A stretch of 64,000 nt of DNA from Catonia carolina (lineage: Eukaryota; Arthropoda; Insecta; Hemiptera; Achilidae). A program made the position numbers and the translations under genes. The stretch is taken from the NCBI GenBank assembly GCA_035578175.1, contig JAQMRL010000002.1, positions 82,555,325 to 82,619,324 on the forward strand. The letters run 5' to 3'. Positions 55,031 through 64,000 of this stretch are shown here, one piece after another. Numbering within the stretch: the first letter of the stretch is position 1; every line of letters begins with the position of its first letter. The notes under the pieces are model-generated. The model ran no database searches, was not told the DNA's origin, and saw only the letters and a list, made by a program, of their open reading frames with translations.

Positions 55031-55510
55031 TCTATCAATTTATTATCCAAGATTAATCCACCGTTGGAGTGGCGGTCTCCTTAATCTCATATCGCCATTT
55101 TTGTTTTTTGTAAATAACATCACATTGACTGGTGGTTGTATTTTGTACAATTGTAAATAAATAAACTAAGTTAAAAAAAAGGATAATACATTAGCAATAG
55201 GTTTTTGTCGTGATAGAAAATAAATCTAAAATAATTTTGAGTAAAACGCGTGCAGTAGTTTTTTGAGTGCGATTTGGTTAACATTTACGGCCTATTAATT
55301 TTTCTAGGCTATATTTTATTAAAATATCGTAGACTGTATTTTATTTGTGTGTTTGTAATTTTGACATGATCTGAATGCGTCCAATTCACGTGCTTTGGAA
55401 TAACTCATAAATCAATAGATTTTAAAATGGTACATTAGTAGGCCTAATGTTTTTGTACGACATAGGCTACAGCAAATGTTTATATTTATTGAATGAAAGG
55501 CCGCAGCCTA
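55031..55510. other. No gene recognised
   Basis: AT-rich sequence with no recognised repeat. Confidence 0.35.
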
Positions 55511-55851
55511 TAGCTCAGCCGCTCTAAGTTTGCTCCTACTGTCAACAAACCAAAACCAGCTACTACAGGGTGCACGCTAGAGTCCGTGACTTTATGGATG
55601 TCGTATTCCTATTAAGTCAACTATTTTTTAAATTATAACTACTTAAAGTACTTAAAACATCACTCATGATATGATGTAGGCCTAACAATTTCATTTAGAA
55701 AAATACTTTTAAAAGTAGTTTGTATTTCAATACTTTTGAAAGTATTTTGTTGTTACTTTTTAATCAGCGTGTACACATTTTTACATAATGCGCATGCTCA
55801 GTGACGGCATTATTTGTTTACATTAGGAGCAAACTTAGAGAGGCTGGACTG
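55511..55851 (+). mobile_element. TA-flanked MITE family G, full copy
   Basis: TAGCTCAGCCGCTCTAAG and GGCTGGACTG ends with TA flanks. 341 bp. The CRE-like site is mutated to TGACGGCA. Confidence 0.9.
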
Positions 55852-55853
55852 TA

Positions 55854-56360
55854 AGTGGAAGTGGAGTGGAGTGGAGGTTACTGGAAATAAGGGAAGAAAG
55901 GAAAACGAAGAAACGGTTTAATTGTTTCATGGTTGCCGTTTAATGAAAACGACTTTTTACTTTTTAATGCGGTGGGCCGCCATTTTGTCTAAATCGTAAC
56001 TTAAAGTTAAACAATTTCAATTCTTTATCGAACAAAGCAGAAAGAAATAAGAAGGGGCTTTTCCTTTTTCTGATGGACCCGAATGAAAAGTGGAAACGAG
56101 AAAGTTTCAATGGCTTTTCAAAGTTAATTACAGGCTACGTAATTAGCGGTAAACTTTTAATAGTTCATTTCTATATGCAAATTGCAGTCTATGAAAAGGA
56201 AAACGCGGATCGTGCATCCCACTACGCCTTCCCGCAAAAATCGTTCAACTTAATAGGCCTACAAACTCTCGTTCCGGTCGGCTTTCTTCTTTTAAATCAC
56301 AACTAACCGGGGGATACAATAGGCTATGCAGTTTGGGTTATCGATTCGTTACTAATTTCA
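55854..56360. other. Unassigned, unrecognised 77-codon frame
   Basis: A plus-strand frame at 56073-56306 (MDPNEKWKRESFNG..) sits in a stretch less AT-rich than average. No family similarity or splice signals support it as a gene. Confidence 0.25.
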
Positions 56361-56364
56361 TTAA

Positions 56365-57033
56365 CCCTTTCAATCCCAAATTTTTACCTATACACAAAAA
56401 ATACGTCTGCAGTGTTTCATACAATTTACTGACATTTAAGTGTAATAAAATCACTTTTAGGCCTTCAGCCGTTTTACTAGCTTGACCAAAAAGTGTCACA
56501 CCTACGTCACATTGGCACTTAATGGTATCAAAGTTCCTAACAATATAAATAAGTAAAATCATGTTCAGGCTTCTTAAACGAAATATATTCTCTTACGTAG
56601 ATTTGTAGCAAAAAAAATAAATATGGTTTTAATATTAAAGTCATTATTTAAGACTTAAAAACATTTACCATTAAAAAATATTGGTAAAATGGATAAAATC
56701 ACTTTTTACAAACAGTCTAAAAGATATAAGTTACTTGTACATACATACAACATATTCGAAGAAGTGTTACTTTATTATAGCAAACGAACATGAATATATT
56801 TAAAACTAAAATTAACTCTAAAAAGAAACTAATGGTTGCCTCTGTGGCGCAATGGTCAGCATGCTACACTGCAAAGCGGAGGTCTCAGGTTCGATCCCTA
56901 GCTAGGATAAAGAAAATTATGCACTTTACACCAGGCACTCTTTAATCCAAAGTAGTCTCTAACAACTGAAATTTTGATGTCCGTTACTTCACTCCAATGT
57001 GACTTGTATGTCACCGCACTGGGTTAGAAAGAA
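56365..57033 (+). mobile_element. piggyBac-like MITE family E (copy 3)
   Basis: Perfect TTAA flanks (56361-56364 and 57034-57037) and ends CCCTTTCAATCCCA / GGGTTAGAAAGAA. The tRNA-like segment lies at 56836-56907 with A-box-like TGGCGCAATGG and B-box GGTTCGATCCC. Confidence 0.88.
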
Positions 57034-57321
57034 TTAACCATTTAGCCTATTGCCGTTACCCATAACGGGCCTACTAAAACAAGGGGAAAAATGAAAAATG
57101 TACGCCTACACATGACGATAATAACGGGTGTTTTATTATTACGGGACGCAACCCTGATTATAAAAAGATACAAGTAATACATTTTAAAATTATCTGTCCC
57201 CCGATCAGTATGTAGGCCTACTCAAGGCCAACTACCTAGGACAGCTGTTAAAATGCTCCAGTCAACCGTTAGTGTGGTGACAGCAGTCGTTTCGTTATAG
57301 GCTATTGTGTCACCAATGGTT

Positions 57322-57396
57322 TTTTACTAGGGTGCACCCTGTAGTAGGTGGGTTTGGTTTGTTTATAGTAGGAGCAAACTAACAACGGCTCAACTG
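57322..57396 (-). mobile_element. MITE family G, end fragment
   Basis: About 75 bp of one end (GGGTGCACCCTGTAGTAGGT to GGCTCAACTG) with TA after it, 34 bp before a full copy in the opposite orientation. Confidence 0.8.
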
Positions 57397-57430
57397 TAGA
57401 AGGCTGCTGCTGGTTCGCCCACTCAACGTA

Positions 57431-57776
57431 TAGTTCAGCCGTTCTAAGTTTGCTCCTCCTAGTGTCTGTCAACAAACAAAACCCACCTACTGCAGGGTGC
57501 ACGCTACACTCCACCACTTTACGGATGTTGTATTCCTATTAAGTTAACTATTTTTTCAATTATAAGCACTTAAAGTACTTAAAACATCAGTCATGATATG
57601 ATGTAGGACTAACAATTTCATTCATAAAAATGTTTTTAAAAGTATTTTGAATTTAAATACTTTTGAAAGTATTTTGTTGTTACTTTTTAGTCAGCGTGTA
57701 CACATTTTGATATCAGGCGCATGCTCAGTGACGTCATTATTTGTTTACATTAGGAGCAAACTACGAGAGGCTGGAG
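57431..57776 (+). mobile_element. TA-flanked MITE family G, full copy
   Basis: TAGTTCAGCCGTTCTAAG start; GAGAGGCTGGAG end followed by TATA. The intact GCGCATGCTCAGTGACGTCA block is present. Confidence 0.88.
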
Positions 57777-58590
57777 TATACGATTGAAGTGAAGTGAACT
57801 GGCCTTCGGATTGTAATTGATGAGATAGCGTCATTGAAAATGAAAAATGCAATTCGAATGACGTCCGGCAAACCAATACGCCTACTATATTAAATTAGTG
57901 TAGATTAATGTTTCTAATGAAGAAAGAAAGGAAGGAAAGGAAAGGAAAGGCGAAGAGCAAGTTATAATTGTAGAGGTGGATTAAGCGCTATGAATTTAAA
58001 CGGTGCGTTATCTTCTTAATAGCACTACAATTATTCCGTATCGGACGGTCATCTCAGACAAGCCGTAAACTAAAATAATAATCGGTCGAAATGGTCGGGG
58101 GCGGGGCGGAGGGGAGGAACCCGTTTAAGAAATTGACAGGCGATATTTTTCATTATGGAGAACGCAGCGAGAGAGAGCATCAGGCGGCTTTTAGGTGTTG
58201 TTCAACTAATGGGTCGTAACTCTAGCCGCTTCAAACAATACCAAATCTACTGAACGGTCTTAATACCGACTCGCATTTTTATTGGCCAATTAGAAGAAAA
58301 CGTAAAGGCTATTACGACTACACTTGGAGCATAAATTACTCGAAATCATTGAAAAATAAACCCAACAATTATCGTTACGAATCACTCAAGAGTTCACGCC
58401 GCTAACAATCGGCCACAAACAAGTTCACTTGTAAATTTACATCAGCTGGTTCTGGTAAAAACACACTCACACTCACACAACACATACGCCTATTTCATCA
58501 GCTGAAAAAAAACAGAAACAAACCAACATGGTCGTTACCCACAGATGAAGATGTAATAGAGCATAGAAATGAACTAAAAAAAAAAAACAA
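57777..58590. other. Unassigned, purine-rich and G-rich patches
   Basis: GGAAA repeats at 57925-57950 and a G-rich stretch at 58096-58120 that could form a G-quadruplex. No coding signature. Confidence 0.35.
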
Positions 58591-59517
58591 ATCTGGTGTG
58601 AAACACTCACACAACTTTCACTTGCCAATGCAAATAATTTAAACAATATAACCTAACATTAGTAATAAAACATTAGAAATAAACAAAAAACTAACCTCAA
58701 CAAACATAACCTAATTTTAATCATGAGTGAAAGACGCAAAATGAAAATCTACCTCAGTGTGGCTTAAAAATACGGAAAATCACTCTTTCACACTATACTA
58801 GGCTCTGTAGAGAAAAATGCTGTAAATAAAAGTTGTACATCTTTTAATTTCCAATAAATTTGATTACATAAACTTTTGTCGTAAAATGCATACTAAGGCC
58901 GAAATCTTAAGAAAATCGATTTTTCACCCGTTTTCGTAAGAAAAAACAGAAAATCGCTAATTACCTCTCAACTAAGCGTTATACAAACAAATGTAGGAAT
59001 TAAAAGTTGTAGAATTTTAAATTCTCTACAACTTTTATTACATACATTTTTTCGCTTAAATGCATATTAAAGCCGCAATCTTAAAAAAACAAATGTTTTA
59101 CGTGAAAACACCCTCACCAAGAATTTCGGCAAACATGGCGCCTACCCTATCTTGTGGAGCATAAAAAATTAAGTACATAAGGCGATTTTTAAAAAAATCG
59201 TAGGACCAGTTTTTGAGAAAATCGCAAAAAAGTGAAAAATTACACGAATAAACTACTACTTCCGATTTTGATGAAAATGTTCGTGCGGGTCCGGTAGAGG
59301 TATGAAACTTAAGTTTCAAGGTTCAAGTTCGTACGATGTTCCGTTCTTGAGATATTTTGTACACACACACACACACACACACAGACCAATCGCTAAAAAC
59401 ATGTTTTTTGGGTTCAGAGGGTCTGAAAACGTGTACATCCGGTGAAAACTCGATTTCGAAAAATCGACATGAAAACAATACTTTCCTTCCTGTATATTCA
59501 TATAGGCAAGAGAAAGT
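58591..59517 (-). mobile_element. Helentron-like family (H), full copy
   Basis: ATCTGGTGTGAAACACTCAC to GGCAAGAGAAAGT with all landmarks; (CA)n core 59361-59384. 927 bp. Confidence 0.92.
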
Positions 59518-59682
59518 AAACCACAATTGAAGAACGTAATGATTTTCTAAAGGAAAAGTGAATAAAAATAACATACCGTAGTGGGGCGACGAAATAAGGA
59601 AAACATTTTCAGAATTTTGTCGTTTTTTTTTCAATCACATAAAATGTGTGATAGTTGCCATGTGTTAAATTTACGAACAATT

Positions 59683-59808
59683 AGGAATATCATGGCCCAA
59701 TGAGATAAGGATGATGTGTATGACGTGTAACTGAGGTTTAGTCTCGTACAGACCCAAGCCGACCATTCCTGAGAGAGTATGTAAATTTTGTACCCCAGCC
59801 ATCAAAGT
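59683..59808 (-). mobile_element. SINE family F, central fragment
   Basis: Matches the F body (CCCAATGAGATAAGGATGAT to CCATCAAAGTA); both ends are missing. Confidence 0.8.
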
Positions 59809-60251
59809 AAACCTACTTTTTTTGTAAAATAAACTTGTAACAAACACACTTTTGAGTCACATGGCCTGCTGGAATGATTTTATATTTCAGAGCCATATGA
59901 CTCATTTTTGTTCCAATAAAAAATGTAATAAACAACCGGGTTAAGTTACACAAAGTTTTAGACAATTTCAATCGACCGAAATAAGCAAAAGAAACAATAA
60001 AATTTAAAATAATATAGCAGCATTCTAGTACAGGACAACAGGAAAAACTACTTGGATACGCAATATCCTATTATTCGAAAAAGGCCAACTTTTTGAACAG
60101 TCCAAGTGTAAAATGTCACACTCTGAAGACGTAGCTTCTGAAACCAAATTACACGGCTTAAAATTGAGTCATGTACTGCGACTCATTTTTGATGCACTTG
60201 GCCCATTTTTAAAGACAAGTGTGACACATATATTAGGGTCAAATACCAGTG
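59809..60251. other. Unassigned, possible inverted-repeat remnant
   Basis: TGAGTCACATGGC (about 59854) and its near complement GCCATATGACTCA (about 59891) face each other, and similar ACTCAT words follow near 60165-60185. No gene recognised. Confidence 0.3.
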
Positions 60252-60577
60252 ACCCACCGGGTTGGTCTAGAGGTAAAGTCGTCGCCAAAATTAGCTGTTG
60301 TAACAGCTGATTTTCGGAGACGAAGGTTCCTGGTTCAAATTCTAGTAAAGGTAGTTACTTTTATACGGATTTGAACACTAGACAGTGGTTACCGGTGTAC
60401 TTTGATGGTTGGGGTTCAATTAACCATACTCTCTCAGGAATAGTCGACCTGGGTCTGTACAAGACTACACCTCATTTACACGTCATACATATCATCCTTA
60501 TCTCATTGGGTCATGGGGTTGCTTATCGCTCTGAATTGAACAGATTGCAACGTACACATTAGGAATACGTAAAAAAA
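60252..60577 (+). mobile_element. tRNA-derived SINE family F, full copy
   Basis: CCCACCGGGTTGGTCTAGAG head, B-box-like GGTTCAAATTC, body and 3' end GCAACGTACACATTAGGAAT before an A-run. Confidence 0.88.
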
Positions 60578-60656
60578 AACCATTAAACGTGTTAAATAAA
60601 ACAGTTACTGCTTAGTCAGCTGTAAAATAGAAGAGTTAAAGCGTTGTTCTTAGTTA

Positions 60657-60953
60657 CAGTTGAGCCGTTGTTAGTTTGCTCCTACTGTCAACAAACAAAA
60701 GTAGTGCACGCTAGAGTCTGCGACTTTACGGATGTCGTATTCCTAGTTAACTATGTTTTAAATTATAAGTACTTAAAGTACTAAAAACCTCAGTCATGAT
60801 ATTATGTAGGCCTAACAATTTCATTTATATAAATACTTTAGAAAGTATTTTGTTGTTACTTTTTAATCAGCGTGTACACATTTTTATATAATGCGCATGC
60901 TCAGTGACGTCATTATTTGTTTACATTAGGAGCAAACTAAGAGAGGCTGGGCT
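60657..60953 (+). mobile_element. TA-flanked MITE family G, slightly shortened
   Basis: CAGTTGAGCCGTTGTTAG start and GAGAGGCTGGGCTT end with TA flanks. Small deletions in the TACAGGGTGCACG and ATTAAG regions. Confidence 0.85.
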
Positions 60954-61258
60954 TTAGATAGATAGGCTAACATTACGCCTAACATCAGATAATCAAAGCA
61001 CCATTATTATCCGTTAAGATTTCATCTGCAATTATTAATTTAATAAGTTATATTGTATTTTCTATATTAAATTGCAATCAAGTAGGTATTGGGTTCGTTT
61101 AATTCAAGTCGGTTAGAATTCCTTCACGATTATTTAATAATTTGTTACCGATTGTTTTAGTTTGGAGTAAATCACGTTCCATCAGAGAAAAGAACCGCAA
61201 TACAATCGGCTTACCAATCGCATTGTTTACTTCTTACTACATCAATTTGGGCCTGGTT

Positions 61259-61756
61259 TATTTATTCGTTTAATATCGATCATTTTATTTTTTAATTGAT
61301 TCAGTCATACTGTCGGTAAATCTTTCGATTTCAAGGGAGCAGCGAGCTGAAAATCTGTCATTTTAACTAAAAGACATTTAAACCCACCGGGTTGGTCTAG
61401 AGGTAAAGTCGTCGCCAAAATCAGCTGTTTAACAGCTGATACTAGATATTCGGTTTCAATTAACCATACTCTCTCAGGAATGGTCGGCCTGGGTCTGTAC
61501 AAGACTACACCTCATTTAGACGTCATACACATCATGCTCATCTCATTGGGTCATCGGGTTGCTTATTGTTCTGAAATTGAACAGATTGTACACAAATTAA
61601 GGATTACAAAAAAAGAAGTTTATTATCTATATATCTATTTATTCGTTTAATATCGATCATTTTATTTTTTCATTCGATTCAGTCATACTGTCGGTAAATC
61701 TTTCGATTTCAAGGGAGCGGCGAAATGAAAATCTGTCATTGTAACTAAAAAGGACA
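61259..61756. repeat. About 118-bp direct repeats flanking a SINE
   Basis: 61259-61376 and 61636-61755 are near-identical (TATTTATTCGTTTAATATCG through AACTAAAA-GACAT). The SINE F copy at 61383-61612 lies between them. Confidence 0.9.
61383..61612 (+). mobile_element. SINE family F, internally deleted
   Basis: CCCACCGGGTTGGTCTAGAG head; about 100 bp after CAGCTGTTTAACAGCTGAT are missing, including the B-box-like part; the body and 3' end are present. Confidence 0.85.
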
Positions 61757-61930
61757 TCTGGTGTTAAACTCTTACATTACTTTATCTTACCAGTGTTAGG
61801 AATGAAAAATATAATCTATGTTTAATGACGCTAAATGAAAATTGCCTCTAATGACTAAATATTTTGATGAGAAAAATACGGAAAATATTGATTTTCCGTA
61901 TTTTCCACTTACACTTTCCTCGTAACAAAG
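61755..61930 (-). mobile_element. Helentron-like family (H), diverged 3' fragment
   Basis: ATCTGGTGTTAAACTCTTAC followed by a mutated internal repeat (ACTTTATCTTACC). Downstream similarity fades quickly. Confidence 0.5.
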
Positions 61931-62218
61931 CACTAAAACAAAGACCTTCCTAAACCTGCCTAAAGCTCTTTTATAAAATAATTCTTTATATTTACGTAGA
62001 ACCAAAACAGCGATTTGGTTTTTTTTTTGTAACAACATTATTTTTGTAATCGGTTTTAAAATACACTAAAAACAAACTTGTGAATTTAGAAATGACATGT
62101 TGAGATCTTATTACCCGAGTACCTCTCACTATATCAAAATTATTCATTTTTGAAAATAGAAGATTACTATGTAGGCCATTTCATAATGCATTCCACTCAC
62201 TATAATTTTTATGTGCAT
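61931..62218. other. No gene recognised
   Basis: AT-rich sequence between an H fragment and the jockey relic. Confidence 0.35.
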
Positions 62219-63672
62219 TTAAATTGTATCACACAAGTCCAAAACATGATAAAATTTCAGGCGTCTAACTTCTTTTGCATTGTTTAAAATATTTATGGCC
62301 AATTCGTTTTCATGATTTTCAAGTCTCACCTAATATTTTGTGTTAAAACGCCCATGACTTCAGGCAGATTGTAATCATGGTGTATTTCTGGATTCTTTGC
62401 AAACCATGGCGCCCTTGTTATAGCGCGAATAACCTTATTCTTGTCCATAACGGACTGCAGGTGGAGTGTGTCAGATTATTTACACTCAAACAGTTCGTTG
62501 CAGGGCTAAAATAAATAGTTGTGTTTCTTAACACATGTTCAGCCAATTAAATGATTGAATCGTTTATGAACAGAAGAGGTAGAGGTGTGTTAGGTGACAC
62601 TAATCAGAGTTGTCTCCTCTGAAAGTAATGAATTTCATTATACAGTTGGACCCTGTGGTGAATGAAGTGAAGGTGTCATTTGCAGAGTGGAAGATATATG
62701 CTTTTCAGAGAGCCCGGCATGCTGATAAGCATACTTTTTCACTCAGTGAGTTGTGGCAATGGTAAACCACCTCACTCCTTATTTTACTTAGTAAAACCTC
62801 TACAGGTTCAAACCAGCCTAAAGGGGCTGATGACCTAAACAAAAACAACAACAACCTTATTCTGGAACCTTTGAATTATCTCTATATTACTTTTACCGGT
62901 AGTTGCCCAAAGTTGGACGCTCCGAAGTACAACCAAACTGGTTTAAGGAACATCTTGTAAATCACCAACTTATTCTCAAGAGAGAGAGAAGAGTTCCCGC
63001 CAATCAGCTAGGAGGCCTACACCCCTTTGTATTTTAGATTCAATTAATTCTCACATGAGTTTTCCAAGTAAACCTCCTGCCTGTCCAAGATGCGTACCTA
63101 TAGTACATTTGTTTTTGGAAGAAGCTTGTAATGGGTGGGCGAGTAGGTAGAGTAGGGATAGTTTCAATGGGGCAAGTGTTGTCTCCTTCTCACTTAATCA
63201 TCATTCCCTCTCTTTCTAACCGTATACTACTGTTACAGCTACGAGGTGCTTCCCCCACCACTAAACAGAACAGCTCAGCGGCACACAGCGTTGGAGGGAG
63301 AGCTTCTAGCTAGAACAAATGACGTTTGTAGGTACTTCACAACTTCACCTTGTGGTGAATCAACACCTCTCGGTTTTACTCGTGGACAAGTATTTCTACA
63401 TGCTGCGATTTTGCAGTATTGATCTTCACTCTCCATTTTTGAAGCCATGGTCGGATTTGGTCAAAATATTCCTTAAGTTTGTTTGAAGCAGCTATAGGAT
63501 TTTCTTTTTAGCGAGCAATGCCTTATCGCCAGCGAATGTCGCTAAAACTACACTTCAGTTGTTGGTGAGTTTGCTTCATACAATGATTATAAGTACGGGC
63601 CTACAACTGAACCCTGAGGTAGGCCTACACCAGAGGTACCTATTGTACTTGAAACATGACAGCTCATCTTGA
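62219..63672 (-). pseudogene. Jockey-type LINE reverse-transcriptase relic
   Basis: Read on minus from 63655 with frame changes: GLPQGSVVGP (RT motif B), LYEANSPTTEV, ATFAGDKALLA (motif C; the usual FADD is FAGD), LKEYFDQIRPWLQKWRVKIN, then PVWLYFGASNFGQL and SNIEIIQRFQNKV. After the D insertion come IRAITRAPWFAKNPEIHHDY and NELAINILNNAKEVRRLK, ending FYHVLDLCDTI and TAA at 62219-62221. This order is the thumb and C-terminal region of jockey-clade ORF2. Several frameshifts and stops show it is old and inactive. The endonuclease side is cut off by the foldback element at 63675. Confidence 0.82.
62442..62852 (+). mobile_element. Retroposon family D inside the jockey relic
   Basis: 411 bp with an 11-bp duplication AACCTTATTCT (62431-62441 and 62853-62863), starting TGTCCATAACGGAC and ending CCTAAACAAAAACAACAAC. 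Removing it and one duplication restores a continuous jockey frame across the site. Confidence 0.95.
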
Positions 63673-63674
63673 TA

Positions 63675-64000
63675 CAGGGTGATTCTCGAAGATATGCAGA
63701 AACTTTGGGAGCTCATTGTACATGTAAAAATAATGAAAAAAGTTCATATAAACATGGGTCTGGAAATGCTTTGTTACCGAGTTACGGCTAGCGAAAGATT
63801 TCGCCCGGATTTCAGCTCATCAGGTGAAATGAGGTCTTCCTGAAATTCTGGTAAGGTAGATTAAGGGGCGAATTCAATCGTTTAATATGGTTTTTGACCT
63901 GATAAATTGAATAAAACAGGTCCCAGAACTCTAAGTTAAATAGTTTTTGAGAAAAACTGTGTCAAATGCAAAAAATGGAGTGAAAAACACATTTTTTCAT
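63675..64000 (+). mobile_element. Foldback element, left arm, cut by the window edge
   Basis: CAGGGTGATTCTCGAAG onwards follows the left arm of 37302-38312 with scattered substitutions (GCATTTGACAC-type block near 63960-63970 etc.). It is preceded by TA at 63673-63674. Confidence 0.85.

Noticed and set aside
59323..59634. 103-codon minus ORF across an H-copy 5' end
   Set aside because: It spans the element border and the (CA)n core and is not conserved as a whole between copies.

Overview
This is a repeat-dense, AT-rich (roughly two thirds A+T by eye) invertebrate nuclear window. An insect is most likely, because the one host gene resembles an insect neuronal Ig-superfamily adhesion molecule of the klingon/OBCAM type and every transposon class seen is common in insects. 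A sap-feeding hemipteran would fit, but the sequence alone does not prove it.

Host gene. Two minus-strand exons (33586..33707 and 2940..3088) encode the two halves of one Ig domain. They have compatible splice phases and are separated by an intron of about 30.5 kb. No other exon was recognised, so nearly the whole window appears to be intronic sequence of this gene filled with mobile elements.

Mobile elements. (1) A roughly 950-bp family with about 18 copies or fragments. It has a 13-bp inverted repeat (ACTTTCTCTTGCC), an end hairpin and an embedded (TG)n tract, and it inserts into T-tracts with no visible duplication. It looks like a non-autonomous Helentron (HINE/DINE-1-like). (2) A complete, apparently young Ty3/gypsy retrotransposon (3414..9556, minus) with intact gag and pol, near-identical LTRs, a tRNA-Gly-type primer site, a polypurine tract and a canonical A_AAA_AAC frameshift heptamer at the gag stop. 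It interrupts a copy of family 1. (3) An RTE-type LINE (27293..30658, minus) with a few small lesions, plus two fragments. (4) A roughly 400-bp retroposon (family D) with an (AAC)n tail and 7-11-bp target duplications. (5) A tRNA-derived SINE (family F). (6) Several DNA-transposon families: a TA-flanked 340-bp MITE (G), TTAA-flanked piggyBac-like elements (E, L and a coding relic), hAT-like MITEs, a 1-kb foldback element, mariner/IS630-type remnants and other inverted-repeat elements. (7) A jockey-type LINE relic (62219..63672, minus) split by a D element.

Layout. 1-3.2 kb: transposase relic, piggyBac-like element and one Ig exon. 3.2-11.4 kb: two tandem Helentron-like copies, the first carrying the gypsy element. 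12-21.3 kb: MITEs, a mariner relic and D/E elements. 21.7-25.1 kb: a cluster of three Helentron-like copies. 25.2-32.5 kb: SINE, an inverted-repeat element carrying the RTE LINE. 33.1-36.6 kb: Ig exon flanked by D, E, L and G elements. 36.8-40.2 kb: Helentron-like copy split by the foldback element. 40.2-64 kb: dispersed copies of the same families with unassigned sequence between them. Nesting gives a relative order of insertion: D into E, D into D, D into jockey, RTE into an inverted-repeat element, hAT into SINE, gypsy and foldback into Helentron-like copies.
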